A stretch of 64,000 bases of DNA, from positions 217,294,592-217,358,591 of the forward strand of contig CM046882.1 of the NCBI GenBank assembly GCA_025667525.1, written 5' to 3'. The notes under the pieces are model-generated. The model made no database searches. It saw nothing but the letters and a program-made list of their open reading frames with translations, and was not told the origin of the DNA. The stretch is from Glebionis coronaria. Taxonomy: Eukaryota > Streptophyta > Magnoliopsida > Asterales > Asteraceae. Numbering within the stretch: the stretch's first letter is position 1; every line of letters begins with the position of its first letter. Shown piece after piece: positions 21,275 to 33,124 of the stretch. Both the position numbers and the translations under genes were made by a program.

Positions 21275-23306
21275 ATTGGGTCGAGTCAGGCTCGTGACTC
21301 GGTGAACAAAAACAAGCGCTTCTCGGGAGGCAACCCGTGATCTATCCTTTACTGCTTTCATAATAAGTGTAGGGGGAGCCCCGTATGTGTTTCTGTTTTG
21401 TTTCTTGTTCTGTGCAGGGATTAAAGCTTCAAAGATCCACCTTGATGACTTTTGATGCACCGTGACACCGTGTTCCCATCTTCCCGGTTCTATCCTAAAA
21501 CTCTTGTGATTCAATATTTCATATTTTATATGTTCACATTGAATTCACTTTAGTTGTCCTTTCCTTAGCAAGATTTAAACAAAGTGCACAATGTCATAAG
21601 TGTAGGGGAGTTTACTCCCACATGCTTAAACATTAAGGACAATGTTTATATCAAGTGTAGGGGGACTTCTATCGAAGTAAGTGGTCTTTTCCTTGCATTT
21701 GCCCTCATTTTAACCGGAAAATTTGATTTTTTGACATTTTTCAAAATTTTTAATCTATTTTGGCCCAGTTGTATAGTTGTATTTTCCTTTATTATGTTTA
21801 TTTTCTTGCCTTACTAGAATAAATTTTAATAAAGTGGTTTTAAATTTTTCTTAGTCATGAACATTTTGACTCAACCCGAGTTTACTTATCTAAGTTTACT
21901 CTAGCTAGTATCCTTAACGTGTTTAAGTCAAGTTTTGCTAGGCCTTTATATAGGGAGCTATAAAACGCGAAAGTCTTAACTCTCACGGGTTAAGAACAAG
22001 AACTTTTCGCAAGTTCCTATAATTGATCCTAGAGAGTTGTTTATTAAGGGAACTTTAAAATGCGATTTCTAAACTTGAAAGAGTCTAAGAATTTGCAAGA
22101 TCCTATAGGCGACTCGAAAACCCAAAACTTTGATTTAATAGGCTAAGCATCCACGAGTCTCATTCCTTGAGATTTTAAATTGCGGAGAACGAGAAATGAT
22201 AGAGCCAATTATAAGTTCGGTATTCTTTCGTAAATTTATGTGAGTTAATTATAAGCTTATTCTCCTATCGCTTGTTAATAAATTTATCTGCAATAAATAT
22301 GGTTGTACGATTTAAAAGGTTACTTAGCTTCTAGCCCAAGATCGTTTAAAAGTTTCTCGGTACGGATTAGAGTTCATAGCCAAGGCATAACTTATTGAAG
22401 CAGGATGCGAAGATTGGCGAGTCCGAAAAGGCCCTAACAAGGCATGAGGGCTACAGTTATTGCTAAAGATCCAAAAGTGATGTGAAGAATCATTTATCGA
22501 AAATCAATATGAAGGATCGAGACACACGATGAAAAGCAAATACTCCCCTAAAGATCATGGAGAAGTCTATCCAAAAAGGCCCTAACAAGGTATGAGGATA
22601 AATAGATCCAAGTCCTAAAAGTAGGCGGATCGTTGTATATCAAAGTCCAAAATAAAGATTGGAGAAAAATGAAGAAGTCGTGGTCCAAATATGAAGAATC
22701 CCTCAAAACTTCAAGTGAAGAAATTCCTATTATGAAGAGAAGGCCATTATTTCATGAACGTCTCTCAAAATTTGAAGTATGAAGTCGCTGCCAAATATCG
22801 GTCCGAGAAAGGTCTCAAATCGTGAAGCGAGTTATGCCAAGATATGAACTTTATGAGGTCCCGAGAAGCAGTTTTAAAAGATTTTGTCCTTTAGCTAACT
22901 ATTGATTAAATCGTTCACTTTATTTTCGGCCTAAATAACTATCGAAATAAGTCGAACAATGCATCCTCGTGATCATTCAAGACAAAAATAAAATATAAGA
23001 GATACACCTAGGAATAAGGGAGTCTAAGTGAATAATTGGCCCACATGAGTTCGTGTTAGTTTACTAACTTATAATAACAATGATCTCGTTTTTAAGCTTG
23101 GTATGGGGAACGTGAAACTTGAGGATGATAAACGTTCATGGCCGCCAAAACCCAATGTAAGTCTTTAATTTCTTTACTTGTTTTTATCTTTTTATGTTTA
23201 ATATTTAATAAAGGCCAAGGTGGGTTATTTATGATGGAAAATGTAAACCGTGCTTTAAAATTAAAGCATTGCATGAGGGCATTGCAATGGTCAAGTGTAG
23301 GGGATT
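21275..23306 (+). other. G2 post-pol non-coding region with repeated polypurine-like tracts
   Basis: Two kilobases with no supported ORF. Four copies of a purine tract AAGTGTAGGGG(G) occur, at about 21366, 21598, 21653 and 23293; the last is the true polypurine tract next to the 3' LTR. A short direct repeat (AAGGCCCTAACAAGG) appears at about 22429 and 22577. Athila elements often carry an env-like ORF here; it is not detectable. Confidence 0.7.
23293..23306 (+). other. Polypurine tract of G2
   Basis: AAGTGTAGGGGATT immediately precedes the 3' LTR start TAATAAGTGTG at 23307. Confidence 0.75.
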
Positions 23307-24946
23307 TAATAAGTGTGATAATAACAAGACCAAAACGTGTAATTTATGTCGTAAAAGTCGGAATTATGCGTGGTTTGTGTTTTTATTGTGTTTTAGGACC
23401 AAAAGATGAAAAAGGAAGAAAACACGGGCTTTCACGGAAGTCCAAGGCCTATTCTGAAGATTTATCGAAGAAAAAGTCTAAAGACGGAAGTTTAATGAAG
23501 TCGAAGAACTCAAGTCTAAATTAAAGAAGAAAATTATCAAGACAAGTTCAAATCCCGAGACGACGTCGAGAAAAGACAAAGAATTAAATCGAGTCGAGAA
23601 GACGTAAAGAAATAAAGAAGATGCAACACATGCACTCCTTCCATTTTCCCTATAAATACCCTCCTAATACACATTAGGAGGGGAGTTAGTTTTTTAGTTT
23701 TAGTTTTTCATTTTTCATTTTTTTCTAGTTTTAGAGAGAGAAAGTTCTCAACTTTCTCTCTCTAAGTTTCATCTTTTATTTTAATCTTTCAAGATTAAAT
23801 CTTTATCTATTGTTGATTCCATCAATCAAGTTCAAGTTAAGCTTTTAATCTTTCATCTCATTCTACCTTTCTTTGATTTTTAGATTGATTTTGGTGCGAA
23901 TTACTTATGATCCGTGTTGTTCATCAATGTTTTCGTACTTAAAAAGTTAATCTTTTTGTTCCTACATAAGCTTTCATTCGATTGAGCTTTAAGTTCCTTG
24001 TGCTTATTGGCTTATTCGTTTCTTTTAGCTTATTTACTTTTAAAAGTTTTCTTAAAAGTTCATATTTTTATTGTTTGATTTTAAAGTTTGTTTATTTTAA
24101 GTTGGATAAGTTGTTATTAGTGCTTATTTGATCCGTTTCATTATTGATTTGTTTTAGTTTTGGTGATAAGCTTATCAAAATAGCTTATTGCCTAGCTCTT
24201 ATTCGAATCCCATATAAATCTGAAAGGGTCTAAACCCCTTTCCGATCAGCTTATTTAGACCACCACCCAGCACCCTCTTTCCGATCACATAGATCGGAAA
24301 AGGGTTTCTATTTTCCGATTGCACCCCCCCTATTCCGATCACCTAATCGGAATAGGGTTTTGAAACATTCCGATTGGGGGTTTTTGAGTTATTCCGATTG
24401 TCGGCTTATTTCCAATATTCCGATTGGTTTAGTTTTGAAAACATTCCGATTGTGGGTTTTGGCTTATTCCGATCTGAGGTTATCATCAACATTCCGATTG
24501 GGGGTTTTGTTAAATATTCCGATTGGTGTCCTCCATACATTCCGATTGGACCTATTTTGCCACATTCCGATTGCTCCATTTCTGTTATTCCGATTGCCTT
24601 ATTCCGACCAAACATTTTGACAGCTGTAGTTTGCATATTCCGATGGTTTTAGTTTCTTGTTTTTACAAAGTTTCTAAGTGTTAGTTTTATTTAGTGTTCA
24701 AGTATTTTTCTAATATTGCCTTTAAGTTTTCAAGCATTAAATTTTAACTCGTTATTTTTAGTATAATCGTAAAACTTCTACTTTACTCAACGAATTTAAA
24801 TTACTTGCTATTAGTTTAAAATAGATAATCAACCAAACCATTCTCTTGTTCACCAAAAGACAATTGAGTCGCACTCTAGACCAATAGTCAATTCGAAAAG
24901 ACTTGGGACTACGAATTTTGATACGAGGGGTAAAAACCTAGTATTA
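23307..24946 (+). repeat. 3' LTR of G2 (1640 bp)
   Basis: Matches the 5' LTR with scattered substitutions and two deletions (about 24 and 64 bp) near its start. It contains the same ATTCCGATTG array and ends CCTAGTATTA directly before CATTG. The larger deletion falls between two short CACGG/AACGG words, consistent with a slippage-type loss. Confidence 0.93.
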
Positions 24947-24951
24947 CATTG
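24947..24951 (+). repeat. Target-site duplication, right copy (G2)
   Basis: CATTG, identical to 13640-13644. Confidence 0.92.
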
Positions 24952-25680
24952 CCTAAAGAGGTAAGGGTCATCCCAAAAGTAATACTTAGCTTCCTTGAGA
25001 AACTTTTTATTTTGTTGGGAAGTGAGACCCTCAATAAGCACATCCCCCATAAGATAGTTTGCAATATCCACAAACCAAGGGGTGGCATCCTCTTGTGAAA
25101 AGATAGACATGAGTTCCTCAAGTGGAAAGGATTCATTAATTTCCTTATGAGGTAATTCTCCTTGGAAAGGATGCTCAAGTCTACTCAAGTGATCCGGCGT
25201 TAAATTCTCGGCTCCTTTCTTATCACGAATTTCTATGGAAAACTCTTGTAGCAACAAAACCCATATCAAAAGCCTAGGCTTATCATCTTGCTTTGTCATA
25301 AGGTACTTGAGAGCGGAATGATCCGTATACACTATGGTCTTCGAAAGCACAAGATAGGGTCTAAATTTCTCAAAAGCATAAACAATAGCAAGAAACTCTT
25401 TTTCCGTAGTGGTGTAATGAAGTTGAGCACCCGTCATTGTCTTACTCACATATAGGTTGTAAATGCTTATTAACTCTGTCCCAAAATGGCCCCCATGGCA
25501 TAATCACTAGCATCACACATGAGTTCAAAAGGCAAATCACAATTTGGTGATACCAAAACGGGAGCCTTAGTCAACTTTTCTTTAAGAATATCAAAAGACT
25601 CTAAACACTCTTATGTGAATATGAAAGGAGCCTCTTTTTCTAAGAGGTGGGTCATGGGTCTTGCTATCTTAGAAAAATCT
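24952..25680 (-). pseudogene. Gypsy B RNase H and linker to integrase (broken)
   Basis: Minus-strand frame with [67 protein letters not shown] and [15 protein letters not shown], ending exactly at the G2 insertion. The upstream RNase H start ([13 protein letters not shown], 25480-25560) is in another frame and interrupted. RNase H removes RNA from the hybrid during reverse transcription. Homologous to G2 19550-20120. Confidence 0.88.
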
Positions 25681-26480
25681 TAGATAAAACGTCTACAGAA
25701 ACTCGCATGTCCTAAAAAGCTCCTAACTCCTTTTACCGTGGTAGGTGGGGGAAGTTTGGCAATAACATCTATCTTAGCATGATCCACTTCTAAACCTTTG
25801 TTGGATATCTTATGTCCCAAAACTATCCCTTCTTTGACCATGAAATGACACTTCTCCCAATTTAGAACAAGACGTGTTTCTTCACACCTTTTTAGCATAC
25901 GTTCTAAATGGGAGAGACAAGAAGTGAATGAATCTCCAAAGACCGAGAAATCATCCATGAATACTTCCATTGTGTGCTCAATCATGTCATGAAAGATGGC
26001 CATCATATACCTTTGAAATGTCCCCGGGCATTGCACAAGCCAAAAGGCATTCTCTTATAAGCAAATATGCCATATGGACAAGTGAATGTGGTCTTTTCTT
26101 GATCTTTTGGATCAATGGGCATTTGGAAATAACCTGAAAATCCATCTAGAAAGCAATAGTACTCATTTCCCACTAAGCGTTCAAGAATTTGGTCCATGAA
26201 AGGTAATGGGAAATGATCTTTCCTAATAGCGTCATTAAGCTTCCTATAGTCAATATAAACTCTCCAACCCGTGACAAGTCTAGTGGGGATTAACTCATTA
26301 TTTTCATTAGGCACAACGGTGATTCCCCCCTTTTTAGGCACACAATGCACCGGGCTAACCCATGGTGATTCGAAGATTGGGTAAATCATACCCGCATCAA
26401 GGAGTTTTATAACTTCCTTTTTGATGAATTCATGGATTTTAGGGTTAACCCTTCTTTGGTTTTGAATGGCGGGTTTCTAA
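25681..26480 (-). pseudogene. Gypsy B reverse transcriptase (broken)
   Basis: Minus strand: MIYPIFESPWVSPVHCVPKKGG (about 26385), YIDYRKLNDAIRKDHFPLPF, YCFLDGFSGYFQMPID, KRMPFGLCNA, a frame change near 26010-26030, then [15 protein letters not shown] with the catalytic DD pair and [13 protein letters not shown]. The frame change lies in the same conserved stretch (GLCNAPGTFQR) that carries a stop in G2. Confidence 0.9.
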
Positions 26481-27345
26481 TCATCCTACATAAGGATTTC
26501 GTTGGTACAAAAATTAGAATCAATCCCCCTTATGTTGAATATTTTCCAAGCTATAGCTTTCTTATGCTTCTTAAGAACCTCTATAAGCTTTTCGTTATCA
26601 TCATCTTTCAAGTCTTTAGCTATGATAACGGGTAATTTGTCCTCTCCCTCTACAAAATCATATTCAAGGTGTGATGGAAGATCCTTAAGCTCTAGGGAAG
26701 GTGGACTCTCAATAGAAGGTTTCACTAATGATGGATCATCATTGGTAACTTCCTTAGGAGTATGTGGAGAAGTATGGTCTTTATTAAGAAGTTTCGCAAT
26801 GGTACGAATATCTTCTTCCCAGTCGGTGGGAGAATCATCATATGGTAACTCCACATCTCCTAACTTACCTCAAGTTCTTGCAAAATAAAATCAGTTGCTC
26901 CAAAAGGAGTCAAGGAAGGGGCAATGGAAGCTACGGTCTCAACATGTGGAATCTCCTCATTATTATTCCTACAAGCCTCATGAAAGTGTTCATCACATAC
27001 TTCATCAAGAACATCCACAATGTTAATGGTTTCACAACTTTGAGATTTCTTAGTGACTTTCCCCAACTTAAACACTACTTTCTCATCCTCAACTCTCATA
27101 ATTAGTTCTCCTTCCGCCACATCAATAAGAGTATGACCAGTCCTCAAGAAAGGCTTTCCTACAATGAGAGGAACTCTCGGGTCCATATCATAGTCAACAA
27201 CTACAAAATCCGCGAGGAATGTGAATTTATCAACCCCTACAAACACATCCTCCACAATACCTACCGGATAAGCTATTGAACGATTTTCTAACTCAAGGGT
27301 CCTTCTAGTAGGAGTGAGCTCGGGAAGAGAGAGTTGTTTCTAAAC
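26481..27345 (-). pseudogene. Gypsy B protease C-terminal half and acidic linker (broken)
   Basis: Minus strand: after a TAG near 27328 (at the Trp of LSVWK), the frame gives VEDVFVGVDKFTFLADFVVVDYD, DPRVPLIVGKPFL and GELIMRVEDEKVVF. An acidic linker of about 130 residues (LPSHLEYDFVEGEDKLPVII, KKAIAWKIFNIRGID) then leads into RT. Stops near 26860 and 26490 interrupt it. Homologous to G2 17750-18600. Confidence 0.85.
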
Positions 27346-29484
27346 CGACAAAGGCATTAAATTTATGCTTTCCCCAAGATCCGCAAGTGCCATGCAATTT
27401 TCCACCCCTGGGAAATTACAAGGGATCAAAAACCATCCCGGATCTCTAAGTTTTGTTGGTAAAGTCTTCAACAACACCGCGGAACAATTTTCGTTCAATG
27501 ACGTGTTAGGCATATCAACCAACTTTTCTTTGTTTGAGAGGAGGTCTTTGAACATTTTGGCAAACTTGGGCATATAAGCTAGAGCTTCCGCAAAGGATAT
27601 GTTGATATTCAATTGCTTAAACATCCTCAAAAAGTTAGATACTTGAATGTCATCCTTGTTCTTAAGCCTTTTCTTTCTCAATCTTGAAGGGTAGGGAAGA
27701 CTTGGTTTTGGTGTAGGTTGAGTGGTAGTTGTTGAAGGACTCTCTTTGTTGGTTTCTTCACTGTAGGTTTGGAAGGTGAAGGGGTAGTAGGTGTAGGAGT
27801 AGAAAGTGCAGGTTTTGAAGGTGTAGAACTAGAAGGTGTAGACTTTGAAGGTATAGGCTTATCACAAAGAAGAACCGTAGTAGGAGTTACCAAAGGAGGT
27901 GTAAGAGGAATTGAAGAATCAATAGTTGTTTTCCCACTCCTTGTAGTGACTACATTTACATTTGCCCTTGGATTGGTTTGAGTGTTGGAGGGTAAAGCAC
28001 CTTGTGTTCTTTGATTTAGAAGCAACATAAATTCCTTGTTTGTTTCCTCATGCATAGCCCTTAATTGATCTTGAGTCCTCTTTTCACTCTCACGAATCCT
28101 TCTTTCGGTCTCTTGATTCATCTTTTGAAGTAACTCAAAGGTGTCATTTTGCTCATACCCTTGATTATATCCTTGATTGTGGAAAGGTGGAGGTGGTTGG
28201 TTAAACCCTTGGTTATTTGCATGAAAGTTGTTTCCTTGATTGTGAAAGTTATTAGGCCCTCTATTGTTTTTGTTTCCTTGGTAATTTCCCATTGGCCCTT
28301 GATTTCTTTTAAGCAATTGTGGATGGTTTGGTTGGTTTTGGGTGGGTTGATGGTGAGGGAAACCAGGTGGAGTAAGGTAATTGTTAGACTTGTAATAGAG
28401 GTGGTTAGGGTTGATGTTAGGTTTAAAGTGATCTCTTTGTTCATCTTGATAAGCATAGCATTCACCTTGAAAGTTTTGAACTTTATCACATTGTAAGTAA
28501 GAATGAGGACCTCCACATGTTTCACAAGATAAGGTGATGGCATTGACATTATTGGTAGAAGAATTGTTCAAGGAAACCTTCATAAATTCTTGAATCATTG
28601 CTTGATGCATCTTTTGACTTTGGTTCATTTCTTGAAGTTGTAAAAGGATTTGACTCTCATATGGTCTAGAAGCACCCTCTTGAACAACATGTACATTCTC
28701 ATCTCTTTGATTATTTGTTTGAACCATGGATTTTGTATCAATGATATCTCATGCTTCTTGTGTGAATTTTGAAAATATGTTCCCACCCGCAGCCAATTTA
28801 AGGGAATCTTAATGGTGAGGTTTCAAAGCATTGTAAAAGGTGTTGATTTGATGAACTTGGTTAAAACCATGGTTTGGGCACTTTCTCAACAACTCTTTAA
28901 ACTCTTCCCAAGCCTCACTAAAGTTTTGGTCTTGCTTTTGTTGAAAACCTATGATTTGGTTTCTCAAGGCGGTGGTTCGTGAAAGAGGAAAGAACTTATT
29001 CACAAATTTCTTCTTTAAATCCTCCCAAGTGAAAATGCGCATAGAAGGTTGCTTGTCTAACCAATTCCTAACACTACCCTTAAGGAGAAAGGGAATAGGA
29101 TCATCTTAATAGCCAAGAGGAACCCCATTATACTTAAGTGTATTGCAAAATGACATGAATCTCTTGATGTGTTCATGGGGGTCATCCATGGGTCTCCCTA
29201 GGAAGGGGTTAGAAGAAACCATATTGATCATGTTTGTCTTAAACTCAAAAGTGTTTGCGGGTATCTCGGGTATAACAATAGCATTCGCATTTTCCTCTAC
29301 ATTTGATTGAAGGATCTCAATCAATGGTCTATTATCAATGGCGGCCACGACTTCTTGTGAGTTGTTCAAAGCACGATGCTCGGGATAGGCTTGATGGACG
29401 GTGTTGTTCTTGTTCTTTTTCTTCTTTTTTGGGAGGAAGGGGTTGTACACCAAAAGGTATATGTGCACGTACTCGAGTGCACAT
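27340..29484 (-). pseudogene. Gypsy B gag and protease N-terminus (broken)
   Basis: Probable start near 29484 (MCTRVRAH opening) followed by a Lys-rich run. Capsid pieces are NMVSSNPFLGRPMDDPHEHIKRF (29230), WEDLKKKFVNKFFPLSRTTALRNQI (29030) and LRKCPNHGFNQVHQINTFYNAL (28880). The zinc knuckle CETCGGPHSYLQC lies near 28520. An Asn/Gln/Pro linker and VVTTRSGKT follow, then a Ser/Thr/Pro-rich stretch and the protease start MALADLGESINLMPLSV (27390). Stops and frame changes lie near 29106, 28805, 28730 and 27680. It aligns most closely by eye with gypsy C gag at 60678-62270. Confidence 0.88.
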
Positions 29485-30243
29485 GCAACTCAAATCGAGG
29501 AGTGAGAGAGGAGTCAGAGAGGAGCTCTCGATCGGCTTTGGAAAAGAAGTGATTATCCTTTCCGAGGTTCAATAAGTAATATCGACAAGAAAGTATAATA
29601 TATGTAAGTACTTATTGGGTGGCAAACCACTCACCACGATCACTCTTGAAAGACCCACAAGGAAGCGGAGAAACGAGGCGACGCGTAGCAATTAAGAGCA
29701 TGCTTCTTTAGAATGTGTAATACACTCGCCTTATACCCCCCACACAGTGACCTCTTTCTCAAGTTCAAGTAGATTATGGTATTTATCTATTGTGCCTTAA
29801 TTAACTTTGATCGATACACGTACTTAGGACCGGAACGCCCCCAAGCACGGTTTATTGCAAAAGCAATACTTATGGAAGTAGATGTATTGGTTGTTCGTAT
29901 CTACGTATATGTATTTACATATAATAATATATCAAAAATATTTTTGTATTTCTTTGGTTTTTAAGAATATATTATATGTACGTAAAAACGGGTGAAACCA
30001 ATATATACAATATATTTTTGTTATAATCTTTTAGGAAAAAGATTGCTTTTTGAATTTTTTATTTTTTGTGGCTCAATTCTTAGGAAAGAATTGAATTTTG
30101 TGATTTTTTATTTTTTTATATTTTTATCTTTTTGATATTTTTATCTTTTTTATTTATGATACATAAAAGGAACGTTCACAAGGTGAACGGATCCCAAAAC
30201 CCAATCGTAACTGTCAATCAATCGTCAATCGCAACATAATGAA
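29485..30243 (-). other. Gypsy B untranslated leader
   Basis: AT-rich stretch between the primer-binding site and gag; no ORF supported. Short words such as GGATCCGTTC...GAACGTT near 30180 are shared with the equivalent leaders of G2 (about 15445) and C (about 59995), supporting the alignment of the three elements. Confidence 0.7.
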
Positions 30244-30258
30244 CCGGCAGCGGCGCAA
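30244..30258 (-). other. Primer-binding site, tRNA-Asp (gypsy B), slightly degraded
   Basis: Minus strand reads TTGCGCCGCTGCCGG, one mismatch from the C element site TGGCGCCGCTGCCG. It lies just inside the LTR end. Confidence 0.85.
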
Positions 30259-30260
30259 TC

Positions 30261-33121
30261 TAATGTTTCACTTTTTAGTTCGTAATTCCCAACTCAAAAC
30301 GAATTGATTGTCCAAAAGATATTAAGTCCGCAAATTGTTTTTGGTTTTAGATTTTATAAGTTTTTTGGTAATCTAGGTCTAATTCAACAAAGCACGTAAA
30401 AAGATGTAAAAATATTACCACTACGTAACCGTACTATTCAAAAACAAGGTGCACATAGTTCAGTTAATGCAAATCGTACAAGTAAACGATGCACTATATG
30501 AAAATTTGCCAATATTGTAAAGTTTGTAAAGTACAAGGACTGGAAATGTAAATTTTCAAGCTAAAAGGACTCAAAATGAAAATATTAACTAACTATAACT
30601 AATTTGTAACAAACTTGAAAACTACCTAACTGAAATTGTAACTAATCACTAATCCATAGACTAACGTGAAAACCCTAGAAAACTTAACTATTTAAATCTG
30701 ATTATAAACTTCCCTTAAATATAGGGACTAACTTGCAATTAAACCAAGTTGATTAGTGAAAACGGGCATAAGCTCTTTAATGAGCTAGATCTTAAGCTAT
30801 AAGCCATCAATTAAGCTGAAATTTGTTCCAAAAGACTTGTTATCAAGGAAATAGGCTAAAGTGGTCTAAAAGCCAAATAAGTTATTTTGAAATAAGCACT
30901 TTTTAAGAGATCTGCTTAATGGAATAATCACTAGGGCTGATTTGCTCAAAACATGTTCATTAGATCAAATTAGGAAGACCTATCCAAGAATTTCTCAAAA
31001 AGCTCAACTGAATAAGCAGAAAAATCTAATAAGCTGTTTTTGCTTATGTTGACTTTCGTTGACCAAAATTTTGACCAAAAGCTCAAAAGTTACAAAAGCT
31101 CTCAAAACCAGTTTGGCAACAACATTATGCAATAAAATCACTAAGTTTATGAAAAGGATAAGTGGGAAATGATAAGCTGATTAGTACTCATTACAGAAAC
31201 TTGCATTTGCCTAGCAGCTTATTCTAGAGCTTATTTCTTGCTTAATATAGAGAACTGTATGGTCTACCTTAGATGAATGGAAAACTTGGATGTTAAACTA
31301 CACTCAGCAACACAAATCAATTCCTAAATCCAACTAACAAAAATTTGGTAGATGTTTAAATCTAGCATGTTTTGACTGCGAAAGTAAACCCAAAGTATTT
31401 TATGGCAGTTTGCCTTTTTGACTATTTATTTCACTACAAAATCTTTGCAAATGACTTACAAAAGTCTAGTGAGTGAATATGACCTCCAAATAACAACTTC
31501 CATCCACTGAATTAACAAATCTTATCTTATCCAAACACCACTTATCAGATAAGCACAAAGATTAAACTATGAGAACTAAGATAAGCTAATAAACAAGGAA
31601 AACTAGTACTTAAAACAGATCAAGTAGATGAAAATGAGCAAAAAGCAGGCATCAACAAGTTCTTTACACTAAGGAAACAGAATAAGCATGCAATATGATT
31701 TTTAGAGGAATTCACTAAAGAAGAACTTATAGGAGTGTTTGAAGGCTACTTTGGTGATGAAGTGGAGCGTTGAGCTCACTTAATCTTTAACCACTACCCA
31801 ATATATCATCTACAACAGCTACAACCAAGATTCACCGTCATCATCATCATATCTCCCCTGCTACACATATCTGATCAAGAAATGGTTATGGTTGTGAGCT
31901 AGAACAAGTCTGATCATCAACAAGCTATCAGATGGAACTCAAATCATCTTCATTGTTCAATGAGAACAACAAAATCAATCACAGAAATAGTAGGATAGAA
32001 GAATAAGGCAAGAATTGAGAGTGAAAGTGAATTTAAGTAAAGTATGATTTCATTAATGGGTGAAAGTTGTTACAACTGAATTCTAACAATCTAACAAACT
32101 ATCTCAAGTGTTTGTTAGACACTTGAGAAGTTTCTATCAACTAAACTCTAACTGAAATGAGAGAGATTCTAAGTGTGTGTGATTTTTCACACTTAGCTAC
32201 ATTACAAGAAATGAAGAACAACTAGGGGTATTTATAAAGTAGAAAAGGAGTGAGGATGAAGTTAGTGACGTGTTACAACAAATAGCAGCCTTCCACGTGT
32301 CCTCAAATGCTTAATTGTGATTTGCAGGTAAAGAGAACACAATTCGGCCTTTTTGATTCAGTGGATTTCAGCTTAATTGGTTGACTGGGTTTGATTCGTC
32401 TTGCAATTGCGAACACTTTTTATGTTAAGAGCTTCTCATGAAATTTACTCTATCATTCTCCACGTTCTGGGCTTGAAGGTGATACGTGGTGTGTTGTTAT
32501 TTGTGGAGAAAAAGTCACATGGATCATTATTCGGTTTCTAAAATAGCCTGATGGATGTCACACTGTTATGATTCGTCCACTCCTTCTCTCTCTTTATTAG
32601 TTAAGTTAAGCTGGCAATCCCACTATCCAAAATGCAGCCTTCTCACTGGCCCTCACAACTTCACACGGATCACTAATTGATTGATCTTTTAAATATGGCA
32701 GAATTGGTCCTTGTACTTGGCAGTTTTGTGTTTTGAGCTAGAATCTTCATAGTCTTGACAATTTTGACCCTTCTGACTTTGAACTTGCGCAATATTGATC
32801 CCTTTACTAGTTGACTTTGTCTTTGACCATGTTTGACTTGATTATTGACTTTTCCAACTTTACACTTTTAGTCCTTCTATTTTGAAAGTTGTCAAGAAAT
32901 GTCCTTTGACTTTGTTTGACTTGTCACTTTTCATCCTTATTTTATCTTTTCTTCATCAATATTGGCTTGATTTCCTTGTTTGCTTCATATTTGTATCTTT
33001 TTACCTACACAAGCACAAACAACAAAGTATACCCATAATACTGCTTTTATGAATCAAAATCAGGTATTTTATGTTTTAGGGTTAATTATGTTATAATTAA
33101 TATGAGAAATTACTCATATCA
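30261..33121 (-). repeat. 5' LTR of gypsy B (about 2.86 kb)
   Basis: On the minus strand it begins near TGATATGAGTAATTTCTCAT (with a terminal inverted repeat like those of G2 and C) and ends ...AAACATTA before the primer site. The interior is non-coding, with many AATAAGC words (30760-31700; GCTTATT in element sense) and a cluster of TTGAC words at 32755-32920. No partner LTR is visible on the left, so the ends are set by comparison with G2 and C and are good to about 10 bp. Confidence 0.75.
32755..32920 (+). promoter_or_regulatory. TTGAC cluster in gypsy B LTR
   Basis: Eight TTGAC words in about 165 bp, several as TTTGACTT. TTGAC is the core of the WRKY W-box (TTGACC/T). The cluster lies near the 5' (U3) end of the LTR in element orientation. 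Regulatory function is only a possibility. Confidence 0.4.
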
Positions 33122-33124
33122 AAG

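Larger units (their letters stand above)
13645..24946 (+). mobile_element. G2: near-complete Athila-like gypsy element nested in gypsy B
   Basis: About 11.3 kb, bounded by LTRs of 1732 and 1640 bp and flanked by the duplication CATTG. Internal order: tRNA-Asp primer site (15379), gag, protease, RT, RNase H, integrase (to 21274), a 2-kb non-coding 3' region, polypurine tract (23293), 3' LTR. The LTR ends are 5'-TAATA...TATTA-3', not the usual TG...CA; the exact target duplication confirms these ends. Three coding lesions are visible: TAG in gag (16110), a 1-nt loss near 17745, and TGA in RT (19025). No env-like ORF is evident after pol. Confidence 0.94.
12670..33121 (-). mobile_element. Gypsy B: Athila-like element, decayed, split by G2
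   Basis: Reading from right to left on the minus strand the order is 5' LTR (33121-30261), tRNA-Asp primer site, leader, gag, protease, RT, RNase H, then the G2 insertion at 24947/13644, then integrase to about 12675. The protein join is exact: the frame [13 protein letters not shown] stops at G2's right flank, and the integrase zinc-finger region resumes at its left flank with CATTG on both sides. The 3' end is truncated inside the integrase C-terminus and no left LTR is recognisable. Many stops and frame changes show an old copy. Confidence 0.88.

Noticed and set aside
23138..23524. 128-codon frame crossing the G2 polypurine tract and 3' LTR
   Set aside because: It spans the internal-LTR junction and has no similarity; a chance frame.
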